Origin: Diphasiastrum complanatum
Taxonomy: Eukaryota; Streptophyta; Lycopodiopsida; Lycopodiales; Lycopodiaceae
Direction of reading: 5' to 3'
DNA length: 64,000 bases
Assembly: GCA_029204225.1 (NCBI GenBank)
Contig: MU832020.1
Coordinates: 1-64,000 of the forward strand
Part shown: in pieces, positions 53,177 to 64,000 of the stretch
Numbering within the stretch: position 1 is the first letter of the stretch
Layout: each line of letters opens with the position of its first letter
The notes under the pieces: generated by a model
Seen by the model: only the letters and a program-made list of their open reading frames with translations
Told to the model about the DNA's origin: nothing
The model's database searches: none
Position numbers and translations under genes: made by a program

Positions 53177-56043
53177 GTTTTCAATTTCAAGCTTTTTCAT
53201 GATTTCTAGCCACACCAACATTATTTTCAAGGACAAACAATCATGTCTTTATGCTCAAGATAACAACTTTAAACATTTTATGGGCTGTGATTTCCATTTA
53301 AAAGTTCTTTATAGCCTCCTATGAGCTGTAATCTACTTCAAGACTCATAAGTTGCTAGTAAAATGAGGTAATGTCACTTTCAGTGCTGATAATCTGCCTT
53401 ACAAATTCCACTAAACTGGCTGGTGGGACTTGCCTAGCACTTTACAAAGTGCAGTCCCATTGTTTTGATGATAAAATTTTGTTGCAAAGTTTAATCCTCT
53501 GAAAGAATGCATAGGTAAAAGGCAAGCATTTTCTCTACTTGCAATGGGTGTTATCACACTTTAGAAGAGGAATCATCTAAGCCTGTAGGCTCCACAACAG
53601 TAACATTTCCATTCATTGGTAAACTTGATCACAATAGACATTGTGTGGTCGATAAATCAGGGATATTTCCTATCACTTGCCAATGTACTCAATAAGCATG
53701 TTTCTGCTGCATTCTGCACGTGAATGGAACACTGTTCTGAAATGGCTCAACACGCACACACACAAACGTCATGTTTTCTTTCCAGAACGTTCCAATCCAG
53801 AACACCAAAATGTTTGTCCCTTTGCCTTTGCCACTGCCTTTTGGTCTACCATGAGCTCGCTCTGCCACTTGTGCATGAGATGGTGTTGTCTTTGCCCAAG
53901 ATGCCCTTGGCATATTGCAAATGCAGTGAGCTCAAGGGCCCCCTTGCCAACAATGCCCCAGCATGTCACTGGTCCCACCAACAACGCTCCATCGTCGGCC
54001 ATCTGCGTGTTGTACGGGGCTAAGCTCCCTATGATACATGAGTCCTCCTCTATAAGGTGACAATTGCCAAAAGCCTTGCATGTGGGGGCCTCCAAGGAGC
54101 CTTAAACTAGCAATCTCTCTCATCATGTCACAAAATATGGCATGGTCGGCCAAGGCAAAAGCAAGGTAGCCATTATAAAAAATTGTCATGTCTGTTGCCC
54201 CATGGTGTGTCCTTTGGCACTAGCTAAGTACTGTGCCTCTCTGACCTCTGCCTTCCCTGTCCTGTGGAGCTTCATGTTTCCATGGTCTGACTCTACCACA
54301 TGAATCCAGTCCTGTCCGAGATGGCACGACACCCCCCACATAGTTGTTGTCTCTATTGAGCTAGATTGAGAAGGCCCTGTCTCTGCTAAATAGGCCCTAC
54401 TTGTAATGAATATAGCTGAGAGTGTCCTGACTCTTGTATCTGGCCATGAAGCCCTAACACAATTGATTCTCTTGATGGCACTATCGATGACCTAGAGGGC
54501 CCAACTGTAGGATGGCACCCAGCACTTGTGCTGGATCTTGCAATGTTGTTACTTGCACCTGAACTTGTGCCATCTGATCCAAGCTGCCAACCAACCTCTA
54601 GCACCAGTGTGTGAGGCGTAGAAGTTGACCAGATAGATCCTGCCTTGTTGTATGTAGCAACAAGTTGATCTTACACATTCATGATTGAGGGACATCATGA
54701 TGGCAGAGTGGGATGAGCTGTGGGAATTACGAGAATTGTATGATTTCTGTCAAGGACTGGATTTGAAGTCGCAAGCGGTATTGGCATGAGCATTCCTACA
54801 AGGTTGTATGAAGATCAAAGATGCGGATGGAATAGAAATCATAGTAGGGAATTCTATACTCTTTGCGCTACAATATATATATGAAATAGAAAGTTATTTA
54901 CCAACGCATAATAACCTGCACTTCCAGACCATTCAGAAGCACGCAGTGGGATCCTGTACAGAATTTGATGCAGTGTATAATAGTGTGGTAGATTATGTAT
55001 TTGCAGGAATCACTATACAAGGTGCAATGCCCGTGGTCCATCCATCTTCCTGGCTCAAACCAAAGCAAATGTGCCATGATCCTTATACTGTGCTAGAATA
55101 AGTTTGTCTACAATGCAGACAAATGTCACCTGCATGCTCCATAACTTGTGTATGGTACCACATCTCCATCTAGTAAATCCACCTCCGCACAAATGCCTCG
55201 TCCCACCACAGGCATGGCTACAGAAAAAAGCAAACTCTGCCAAAAAAGCAAACGATTGGCTAGATGACTAACATGTATAGAAGGAATGTCTAACACTGTA
55301 AAAGCCTACAAATGCTAAGAAATACAAGGGCCACCAAAAAACTCTACTTTCTAGACCCCAAAGTAGATATGCTAAAAAAACCCCTAATGCAACCCACTAC
55401 TCACAATGGCCACCTTTCCCAAAACAAGCCTGGGAAAATGTCAACACTCATTTTTTAACAACCTTGCTGTAGATCTTAGCCACAAAGAAGAAAATGGATC
55501 ATCACAGCTGCAAAACAAAGCAAACAAAAATATGGAGGAGCTCAAAAATGTGTTTTCTTCATTTCTCTCCACACACTAACTTTAATGGCATGCCAGAATC
55601 ACCCTCCCTATCCAATAGCAATCACATGCACACCACTTACCTTTCTCAAGATCGCCCACCTATTCCTCCTCCTACCACTGTCTGCCTCTTAAAAAAAATG
55701 CATGGCCTTCTAACTTTCAGAATCGAGTTCTTAACCCTTTAAAAAAAAAGTACGAATTTTGCTGCGTTTAGAACAAGCGTTCAAAAGCTGAGGGTTCAGA
55801 ACGTGCTCCAAAACAACTTAGTCAATGAGTAAAGAATTCCAGCGGACTGTGATTGCTGACAAGCAAGGACACCTAGAGTTTATCATAATTATCTTTCTAC
55901 TAGGTCGGGTGAAAAATTGTACCCATTTATTTTTTCTAGAGTTTTGGCTTGTTGCATTACGCTATTTGAAAGGTTAGCTGGGTAGTAGATGATCAATAAT
56001 CTTATTTGTGAGTAATGAACTTCTGTTTTTTTCCATTGTGTAG
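53177..56043. other. Intron; possible insertion at 53.7-55.8 kb
   Basis: CAGAACGTTCCAATCCAGAAC near 53,785 and GGGTTCAGAACGTGCTCC near 55,795 resemble the palindromic ends at 49.9 and 50.6 kb and may bound a larger related insertion. ORFs at 53,769-54,095 (-) and 54,808-55,101 (+, 97 codons) have no recognised motif. Confidence 0.3.
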
Positions 56044-56154
56044 GCCGAAGACAATGCTGGTGCTTTGGGTTGGATGCTGACCCCAGAAGACATTCAACAA
56101 CTTGATGCTCTTGGTCGTAAAGGCCATAATACTATATACTGGCAACATGGCTAA
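56044..56154 (+). CDS. Aldo-keto reductase last exon
   Basis: Starts after CATTGTGTAG and encodes AEDNAGALGWMLTPEDIQQL, then DALGRKGHNTIYWQHG and TAA at 56,152-56,154. The (E)DN.GALGW.LT..E motif closes the aldo-keto reductase barrel and is shared with pyridoxal reductase. No clear polyadenylation signal was identified just downstream. Confidence 0.9.
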   Translation, partial: AEDNAGALGWMLTPEDIQQLDALGRKGHNTIYWQHG

Positions 56155-58977
56155 TAACTTCGATCCAGGCATCGTTAGAATGAGTCAATGGACATCTTTA
56201 GAATCTTACAAAATTCTCCTTTATGGAAAAATAGTTAGTTGAACCTTTTAAGCCATTGTTTTCTTTCTTTCTTTTTGGGTTTGTGAATCACGTGACTACT
56301 TGCAATAAGATTAAATTGCAAGATTTGCTTGGCAAATCTGTCGCTTGCACTTGGTTGGTTCGTAAGCTTGTTAATTTTCTAGCTCTTCTTCATTTGAATC
56401 TCTTTGAGAGCTCAAAGAGCCACTTGGCATAATCTTGTGCTTCTGTATATTATGACAATCCTATGGCTATAGATTGTCTCAATTGATAGCTTGTGTTCAA
56501 AATGGTAACATCGAATATGCCACTCAAACTTTCAATACGCAAAAATGCAACAGTGCTGATAGGTCGCTTTGTTTTTCAAAAGGGAGCTCAAATTCCATGT
56601 GAAACCAATCTAAACTTAAATTTCACAAGAATTATTTTTTGTATGTAAAAAAAGGTTATGAACATGTGTGAACAAGCAAGGATACTATAAAAAAGGCTGC
56701 AATATGTCTTAATTTTAGAATAACATTTCAATGCTATTATTGGAAGATGCTTGTAAGTAGAAAGCTTCAATTTGAAAAGAGAGGTTCCCAGGAAATCAAA
56801 TTATAATGCTACCATATGTTGGTTACTCATCTATGGATAACATGGAAGCATTCATATTTGACATGCTGTCTCTCATCATTAAGGGTATGTGTTTTCTATA
56901 ATGTTATGAACTAGCCATTGTTGTAACAACGATCTAGCATTAAGGTGACACATTTATCCCCTTTAGTGAGATTCAAAGAATTTGAACATAGTTGGTAAGT
57001 GAGTCTAAGTGATGGGTATGCTAACATATAAATCTAATAGTTTCTTCATGAAAATTGAGACACCTATAGATGTCTATAAATTCAAGTCTCAAGACGCCAA
57101 AGTAATTATATTTCAAAATGCATTAAATAGACTTTATTGGATCAACATAGACAATTGTCTCATCATTTTTATTTGTGATATTCATTCTTGGGTTGCCAAA
57201 AGACGAATTTCTCTCCATTCGTTGGCTAGAGTAGTTAACTAGAACTTAGAATTAGTTGAACCTTTAGATCCCATGTGAATGACATGTTTGTGAATATGAG
57301 CATACATCTAGCCATATTTGATTCTAAGTTACTCGACAAATTGCAATCTTTTGTCAAGATATAAGAGGGGAGGTTGTACCCTAATCAATGCATATGGATT
57401 CAAGGGGCTCAACTTCTTTGATTCAACTTCTCCATGTGCTTAACAATGTTTTTTAATTTTTTGTTTTTTATGTATGCCTAAGAACGGCCTTTTACAATTG
57501 GGTCTTTGAGCAACATTCATTATTGCTCAACTACAGAATATGCCCAAAGATATCATTCTTGGGAGTGTTTCACTACAAATCAATTCAAACTTTTATTCGT
57601 GCGTTGACCCTAAAATTTTAAAATTTAGAAATTGCTAGACAATTATACATTGTGGACTATTGATGGTGAAAAATGAAATTTAAAAATTTATAATATAAAT
57701 TGTGTTGGCAAAAGACTTTGCATTCAAATAATTTGAATATTCTCATCAACTTGTGCGTATTGGTTAGTATGCATCCAATTGATTGGCCACCCTCTAGTGA
57801 GCCATCTCCTTGGTTCTTCTCGTGCATTTTGTATGAAAACATGATTACAATATGCATCTCTAATCATGTTTGACCTAAGCACATGTTGTATTTTAGATGC
57901 ATGATATTGTTATCCCTAAAATCTATTGATTATTTTGTTATCGAGTTTCGTATTTTGTGCAAGTCTTGGGTCTACTTTTCAAATGTTGTGCAATTTTTGT
58001 AGTGTGGTAATCTATTCAAGATTAGATGTTTTGAATGTTAATTTTTTTTTTGGTTGTTTTGTTATAATAGATGTACTCATTTTACCACCTCCTTTTTCAT
58101 CATCGTCTATTCACTTGTACAAGGTCAACTCATGGTCATTGTTTTAAACACTTACAAAAAGCTAAGTAAATCTCATTACGAAAGAGCCAAACAGGCACCT
58201 TCTTCTTGAGAAAACAAGTGAGGTCTCGAGTAGAGAGAAAGTACAAGAGTATGCTAGTCAAAAACTTGATTAACTCTCAAAATTGTTACTAGTACATTGA
58301 GACTCCACATCCATATAGTGCTAGTTTGAGTTCCTATTAAATAAGGCATATAGTCACCTCTAAACATGATTGGATCCATGATTTGCACCTCATATTTTGA
58401 TTGGACCCCAAAAGTCAATGTGATGATGAATTTCAGCTATGGTGCACTACTTGCCAATTTGCACTTCTACACTTTATGACATGTGTCAACACCTCTTAGG
58501 ATTTGAGATGGACGTCTATTTGCCTATCCTAACCATGCATTTTGATTTGTACAAGTCATGAGGGGATTGGGGTCCAACCTCACGATGACACTTGGCATGC
58601 TTCTACATGACTAGCTTTTGTCTACACATTGCTTTGAAAAACAAGCTATTCTAAAGCGTGAATTGGCTAATGTAAATAGGCCTACTACTCACACATGGGA
58701 ACATGCTCCACATGTGGGATTTACATATGTACATGAAAATGAAAATCGATCAAGCTAAATTTTGCATATTTTTCACACTCCTCAAAATATAGCTTGATAG
58801 GTGTGCTAGTTCCCTCCAAAACTCAAGTAACTTAAAATAGCTTCTCAAGTGGATCCTTTGGCAATGGATTTGGTGAGAAAACCAGCCAATAAACTTGAGA
58901 TTGCAGCAAGATCACCATAGCCATGACAAGGCTTCCTTGATCGAAAACCATTTCCAAGCCTCAAGAAGAGCTTTTCA
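56155..58977. other. Downstream of the reductase gene, nothing recognised
   Basis: AT-rich. The ORF at 57,009-57,242 (+, 77 codons) has no recognised motif. Confidence 0.4.
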
Positions 58978-59600
58978 TCATTTGAGCACTTTTGCCATTG
59001 ATTTCTTCAATTTTTGAAGAACGTGATTGATCCCAAAGCTCATCCTCCTTGAGAATAGCCACAAATCCATGAGGAAATCAAGATTTCTTCTTGACTCATA
59101 AGTATCACAAAGATCCATCATCATATTACCAAGATCTTCAGAATTAGACATATCAAGATTGGCAAGACTATGCATGCTAAAATAACAAAGATTTTGCATC
59201 ATATCTTTATGGATTCCATGCGAATCTCAGATCTAATGAGGCTAAAATACATCATTATGGATATAAGTGTCTTGGAGGATGATCCACTTATTTTCTTTAC
59301 AAATTGCCTCACAACATGTAGAACAACATCATCCAACAAATGGATGAATTGACCAATCCTACTTGCATAAAATCTGAGAGCAAGTATATAGATATTCCAC
59401 ACATGAACTAATGACATGCTATCAAGTGGAGAATCACAAACCATCACATATTTGTATCTCATCAAAGCATCATAGTCATTTGGAATTATCTCAAGTCTAC
59501 TTTGAGATTTAGTCACATCATCAAAGCGACTTGATTCATCTATCAAAGAAGTTATGAAAGTGTTAGAAATGTCAACTTTTTCACACATGTGAGGGCACAC
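58978..59600 (-). CDS. Two overlapping minus-strand ORFs of unknown function
   Basis: A 133-codon frame (59,199-59,600) is followed by a 74-codon frame (58,978-59,202) whose ATG overlaps the first stop (ATATGATG). The first reads NTFITSLIDESSRFDDVTKS and later IGQFIHLLDDVVLHVVRQFV; the second ends in INHVLQKLKKSMAKVLK. Hydrophobic and charged residues alternate as in helical proteins. No known motif, zinc knuckle or polymerase motif is visible. It may be one decayed protein split by a frameshift, for example a gag, since an LTR lies 150 bases upstream on the same strand. I do not recognise it. Confidence 0.35.
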
Positions 59601-59755
59601 AAATCAATGTGTTTGATCTTCTAAGGTGGGTGTGATTGCACATGAAACTATCGCTTGATTGTAGCAAGCAATCTTCCTAGACAATCTTCAAGACAAGAGT
59701 ACACAAGCATTCATCAATGATCACTCACACTTTTTCACTCATACCAAACACATAC

Positions 59756-60227
59756 TGTAACTACCACTAGGGAAAACTCCTGAGATGAGGATAGAAAAAC
59801 ACATTAGGAGCCATGTAGGAGCAAAACCTCCCAACCAATCCTAGATCAAAATCCTGGATCTAGCCCCCAAGCCACGCCATATGAATGCTAGAGGAGAAGG
59901 GAGCAACTGAACCAAGTTGTCAATGAGAGAATCCGTACCCCAATATATAGAGAGTAGATTCATGTGCATGAACCCATGCAATTCCCATGTAGGTCAACTA
60001 TAAATAGGTCACATCTCTTCATGCAGTCCTCCTGCCTATATCCGTCACACATACAAGCACTACTCCATATGTCTCAATTAGAGTGTCTGGGTCCTCTTAA
60101 GGTCATTAGTCACAAACATGCCCTGACATGGAATTAAATCTCGACATGACCAACAATCTTGAACACCGGAGGGCCGGTCTACCATATTAGGACTATTCCA
60201 TGTCCTTAACTGAATATGGCCATAACA
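59756..60227 (-). repeat. Ty3 LTR (3' type) with polypurine tract
   Basis: In element sense TGTTATGGCC ... GTAGTTACA, 472 bases, with TATA-like CTCTATATATTGG near 59,945. A polypurine tract GGGAGGAAGAA lies directly upstream (60,228-60,240), and the end of a pol frame (SLSRSKDRACLREEE) before it. It resembles 6,497-6,520 (GGGGGGAAGAA then TGTTATG). The body of the element on the right has decayed or is missing. Confidence 0.65.
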
Positions 60228-60240
60228 TTCTTCCTCCCTT

Positions 60241-61191
60241 AAACAGGCTCTGTCCTTAGAACGTGAAAGAGAAGACATGAAATAATTCCTTAAGCTTTCA
60301 ACTTTTAATCAGGAATTATTATCCTTAGTCTTGATCTTTCTATCTGAATAAGTACTCAGAGATGTGACAATTCTTCAATTGCTTGCTTCTACACATGAAT
60401 ACTAACTCAAAACCCAAGGATACACTAAGCTATAAATCTTCCAAATGGGTTGATCCTCTCCAAATAAAAGCATCAACTTCATGTAATCACAATTACATGA
60501 AATCATGGGCAAATCAGGTCTTTATTTCAGAGATCAAGTCCAAAGCCTAAAGAAATTCCATTTTAATTATAATCTAGAATCTGTCCACAATTTCTTGCAG
60601 ATATTAGTGTTTCTTGGTACAATTATTCTTAGATTACCCTAATATTCTAAGACAATTCAATCAACCAAAATCTCTAGGAGATCCATCAAGTCTCAGACAA
60701 TTATAGCTCAGTCTAGAGTACTGTAGTTACTCTAATGAGCTAATAGCCCCATTTCTAGCACCTCACACAAGAAATAAGCCATTCATCTGAATCTCAATAG
60801 ATTTATCTGTCTCCTATTATCCGGAGATTTAAATTGAACCACGTACACTAGACTAGAATCTGTAGCAGAATACAATCTGCCAAAGTAAGCAAAAATCTCC
60901 GTACTAAGTAATAACAATTTATTTAATAAGAAATGCCTGTGAGATCCATAGGAATCAATAAAATAATGGAGTAAAGAGGTTTAGAATTTCAAAATATTGA
61001 TATGAAATCTCAACTCATTTAATAGGCTGAGAATCGCTCGACATAGTTAAGAATCAACACATTTCTTGACTATCGTTTGATTAAGTACTCATTCATGATC
61101 CGTCAATCACAAATATTTAGATTCTTATGATTCGTCTGTTCACAGATTCCCACTGAGTCTGTGAACACGGTTTCTTTTATATTCTTCTTTT
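60241..61191. other. AT-rich spacer, nothing recognised
   Basis: Probably decayed element sequence; no motif can be read. Confidence 0.35.
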
Positions 61192-62220
61192 TGTTACTTC
61201 TGTAGGTTACGGTTCTTTACGGTTTGGTCTTCTTATTAGAACGGTTTCCAAGCAGAAGCGTTTCTCAGATTACAACGAGTATTCCCCAGCCTGTCAGTGG
61301 GGAGAGACAGATTCATTACTCAGCTACATGCACATACAAGCCATGCAAGGGAGCAATTCTACAACCTATCTACTAAAATCAGGGAATAAACAATGACAAG
61401 ATTAAACTACTTAGCAAGAAACAAGAAACAAGAAAACTAGATTCCTAACAGCACTCTAGCAGCCCAAGAATCAAGAAACATCCATTTCTTGATACTTGGA
61501 ATGCCCAAGAACAATCAAGAACTAGAATGTAAGAGAATATGCAAGTTCTACACCACAAATCCAGCCTATTTAGTTTACTTGAATGCTGATTTCTACATTA
61601 ATCCACAAACAAGAAATGAAATCTAATTCACAACTAAGAAGCAAGAGAGTAAGCAAGAAAGCTAATTAATCTACAAACACAGAGGGAAATCAGAACATGC
61701 TCATAGAAATTTCACTCAAGAACATTGCCATGAACAAGGAGCTTTACAATCATCAAGAACTTGTGGAAGATCTTCTTTATTCACTCAAGAGAACTTGACA
61801 ATACATTCAAACCTTCCTCACAAGAGAGGGGGGCCCTTAAATAAGCAAGAGGGCTAGCCCGCCCATGTGGAGCCCAAATGACAATTCCACCAAATTAGAA
61901 ATTACATGTGAAAATTGCCCTTCCACCAAAGGTCACCATCAAAAGGTGGCTCACTCTAAATTATTTAAGGGGGTCTACACTTATTTACAATGCCTAAGAA
62001 ATATTTCTAGCTCCTACATGGTCGTTCCTTCTCTGGGATACACCACGTAGGCTCACATAGATAATTCAATGTCATCCTAGCTAGTAATTTCTCGGCTCTC
62101 ATGCTCGGCTCTCAGCTTCTTCTGCTCTCCTCCTTATGAGACCTCCTCGGTCATGGGTGAGAGATACTCTGTGTCTTCAACTTGGCTCAACATCTGGGGA
62201 TTCTCTGGAATTCGCTAACA
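61192..62220 (-). repeat. 3' LTR of the right-edge element
   Basis: The right border is firm: element-sense TGTTAGCGAATTCC starts at 62,220, directly after a polypurine-like CTAGGGGTGGATAA. Inside are TTATTTAAGGGCCC (TATA-like, near 61,840) and GAATAAAGAAG (polyadenylation-like, near 61,780). The left border at 61,192 (GAAGTAACA) is inferred from the TGTTA/TAACA inverted ends only. Confidence 0.5.
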
Positions 62221-62369
62221 TTATCCACCCCTAGTCTGTTGAAGGACCCACTGCAACACCGGTGATGTCGTTCCGCTTGGCACTTGGAAAAGCGTGGATC
62301 TTCGTTCGCTTCCATAAAACCAGGTGCTTATTGTCCGCAAAACTGTTTCCCAAAAATGAAGGTCTCTCA

Positions 62370-63618
62370 ATGGCCGCTACATTCCAGTCCTCTTGAGAAC
62401 CTCTTGCGAGTCCTGCTCGCCTCGCGCTCTGTAGTATAGCCGGGCCATCATCTCATGGTCTTCCTCTGACTGGAGGGCTATGTTGGGATTGATCTTGATT
62501 GGCTCTAAACCGATCCCAGAAACAATCTTGCTGCATTAGAAAGGCCATAGATCGGCAGTATTCGGCACTTTCCTGCACACATAGATCGGCACTTGTCTTG
62601 TATTTGTGCCCGAAATCAAATAATTGCAGTCTCAGATCATCCGAGGAGATTTTCTCTGAAATTCTTGGAATCATTGGCCAGTTCACCAACTCCACCCGTG
62701 GCTTTTCTACCGGCCATGGATTTCTGCGTTCGAGCGGCATGTAAAATGGATCTATACGCTTCCATGCCGGTGCCTTCAGATACTCTTGGAGTCGCTTGCT
62801 CTCTTTTAGGATCTTATTACGCCATTTTGGTTGCGGTTGTAATGCTGCAATGATCTCGACCCTGGTGGAGTATTGGCTTTGATCTATATCCTCTTTGCCT
62901 CCCCTCATATTGGGAGGGTATGCCTCTCGAATCTTTTTGATTCTCTGGTATCCGCCATTTTGCCCCTGGGCTTGGTAGGAGAAGTTGTCCTACGTGGTTG
63001 TGGTGGCCTCGCCAGGTAATCATCCAGGGCCTTGGTGCCCGTATCTTTGTCCTTGGCCCGCTCGCTTGTTGATGGCTTAGCTGCGCCCGTATCTTGTCTG
63101 GATGAGAATCTTCTTGTTTCTAGTGGATCTGCCAGAAAGTCATCATTACCCCCAATGTCAGGGTTAGTATTTGGAAGGTCAGGGATCGAGTGATCTGGAG
63201 AGAGAGGTGCATAGATGACAGGTCGGGGAGGTGGTGGGTTTAGCAAATTATACGCCGCACCGGGGGAGTGGAGTTGTTGAAGGAACTTGTCCCGTTGGGC
63301 TTTGTATGTGTCAGTTGGGCCTTTTGATGGGCCCATTATTCTGCTAGGAGGTGGTGGAGAGAGAGAAGATGAAAAAATAGGGTAATTTGGAATGAATGTT
63401 TCGAAAAAATTAAAAGTGAAATAAGAGGAGGAGTTAAAAGTGGGAGGGGGAGGGGGAAAAACTCTGGAAGTAGCTTTGGCTCTCTGGCTACCCAATCCCA
63501 AACTACCATCTGATGGTCGGGTTTGTGCCCCCATCCGGATGGCTGAGGCCTGTGGGGCCTGGAATTGTATATCCTCGGGCTTAACTAGAGGGGCATCAAC
63601 TGTCATTGCACCCGACAA
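62370..63618 (-). pseudogene. Gag-like ORFs of the right-edge element, unrecognised family
   Basis: Minus strand. The first frame (62,905-63,618, 237 codons) has a Pro-rich part (PPPPPTFNSSS, NPPPPRPVIYAPLSPD) and a charged part (SERAKDKDTGTKALDDYLAR) ending ERHTLPI. It continues after a one-base shift in a 151-codon frame (62,453-62,908): STRVEIIAALQPQPKWRNKI, KRIDPFYMPLERRNPWPVEK, RLQLFDFGHKYKTSADLCVQ, EYCRSMAFLMQQDCFWDRF. A last piece (EEDHEMMARLYYRARGEQ) reaches about 62,370. No zinc knuckle, protease or polymerase motif appears before the polypurine tract. The context says structural (gag-like) protein of a non-autonomous LTR element. I do not recognise the family, and a pararetrovirus-like origin cannot be excluded. 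Confidence 0.55.
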
Positions 63619-63647
63619 TCCGTCTCGTACTTGGCGATCTGGACCAT

Positions 63648-63857
63648 CTAGTGCTTTAGTTGTTGCTGGACCTCTTCCAAGGTGGTCTTTTGCCCGGCCA
63701 TCACAGATCTAATTTTTTCTGTCTCTTTTTCCTTCTCTTTGGCCAGCCTCTGTTGTTGCGCAATTTCTTGATCCTGGCACTGAACCTTGTTTTCGAGCAT
63801 TTGATGCTGGTTTACCAACCAATGCATATGGTAGCTTGCTTTGGATAGGCCGATCAT
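63648..63857 (-). pseudogene. Coiled-coil N-terminal part of the gag-like protein
   Basis: Minus-strand frame of 69 codons: YHMHWLVNQHQMLENKVQCQ, then QEIAQQQRLAKEKEKETEKI and LEEVQQQLKH, a clear heptad-type coiled coil. It lies just upstream of the Pro-rich frame but in a different frame, so a frameshift or a splice lies near 63,640. The sequence upstream continues beyond the window. Confidence 0.5.
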
Positions 63858-64000
63858 TGAGCGCTTAGCTGCTTCAGAGAGCTTCTCAGGACTAGTGAGG
63901 GTTGGGTACTGATCAGGATTGTGGGATGGTGAAGCTAATCCAAAAAATAGACGTTGTGTCAGAACTGAAGATGGAGGTAGAGAGAGTGGAGGAGTGATGA

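Larger units (their letters stand above)
16633..56154 (+). pseudogene. Aldo-keto reductase gene (pyridoxal reductase / At1g06690-like), seven exons, probably broken
   Basis: Seven exons at 16,633-16,754, 17,094-17,275, 41,147-41,234, 43,313-43,398, 52,850-52,997, 53,131-53,176 and 56,044-56,154 join in compatible phases, except between exons 4 and 5. Together they encode an NADPH-dependent aldo-keto reductase resembling chloroplast pyridoxal reductase (At5g53580) and At1g06690. The catalytic tetrad is kept: Asp and Tyr in LIDTASVYG, Lys in ATKYRP, His in QVHGP. The C-terminal cofactor segment ALNWCICKGAIPIPGAKNAKQ is kept too. Missing are the N-terminus with any transit peptide (not seen in 16.6 kb upstream) and the exon for the segment ending in YSPL..G.LTG, expected in 43,399-52,849. 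Without that exon the frame shifts at the fourth junction. Introns measure 339, 23,871, 2,078, 9,451, 133 and 2,867 bases. Sparse substitution in the exons suggests recent loss or an undetected exon. Confidence 0.8.

Noticed and set aside
53769-54095. 108-codon minus ORF with Cys/His residues, considered as a BED-type transposase finger
   Set aside because: The Cys/His spacing does not fit a BED finger and overlapping frames are equally open.
54808-55101. 97-codon ORF in the last intron
   Set aside because: No recognised motif, no splice context, and it sits in a probable insertion; noted only within the intron entry.
1-64000. CRISPR arrays, rRNA genes, bacterial operons, organelle insertions
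   Set aside because: No regularly spaced short repeats with unique spacers, no rRNA blocks and no recognisable chloroplast or mitochondrial gene sequence were seen.

Overview
The window is nuclear DNA from a plant, almost certainly a seed plant with a large, retrotransposon-rich genome. It has no bacterial features. It holds several Ty3 and Ty1 LTR-retrotransposon lineages with tRNA-iMet primer-binding sites, one spliced gene whose introns reach about 24 kb, and an isolated exon of a second plant gene. Such long introns fit gymnosperms or early-diverging angiosperms, but the sequence does not fix the taxon.

Layout. 1-2.6 kb is a decayed Ty3 chromovirus. 2.6-16.6 kb is relic sequence: an orphan GILT-family exon (minus strand), a candidate tRNA-derived SINE, several Ty3 integrase and LTR fragments and a small Ty3 deletion derivative. 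16,633-56,154 (+) is an aldo-keto reductase gene of the pyridoxal-reductase / At1g06690 type. I place seven exons with consensus splice sites. The start of the gene is not visible, and one expected internal exon (about 39 codons) cannot be found between 43,399 and 52,849, so the gene is probably broken.

The 23.9-kb intron (17,276-41,146) carries two nested retrotransposon stacks. Stack 1: a non-coding Ty1-type element (18,944-30,352, flanks CCTGC) contains a Ty3 element (21,005-29,594, flanks GGAGG), which contains a Ty1 element (21,327-25,920). Stack 2: a truncated Ty1 element of the same family as that innermost one (30,734-40,129) whose 3' LTR contains a younger Ty1 element (34,193-39,871; LTRs 447 bp each, 7 differences by eye). 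The 9.5-kb intron carries another Ty3 element (44,617-48,267), reduced to gag-protease plus the chromodomain tail and one LTR, and a copy of a dispersed repeat with a palindrome-tipped insertion.

56.2-64 kb, downstream of the gene, holds an unrecognised pair of minus-strand ORFs, a Ty3 3' LTR, and at the right edge a minus-strand LTR element coding for an unrecognised gag-like coiled-coil/proline-rich protein with no pol before its 3' LTR.

The most unusual points are the Ty3 family with LTRs ending AGTTA...TAACT instead of TG...CA and an untranslated leader built on an 80-bp period; the reductase gene split by nested elements and missing one exon; and the gag-only element at the right edge.
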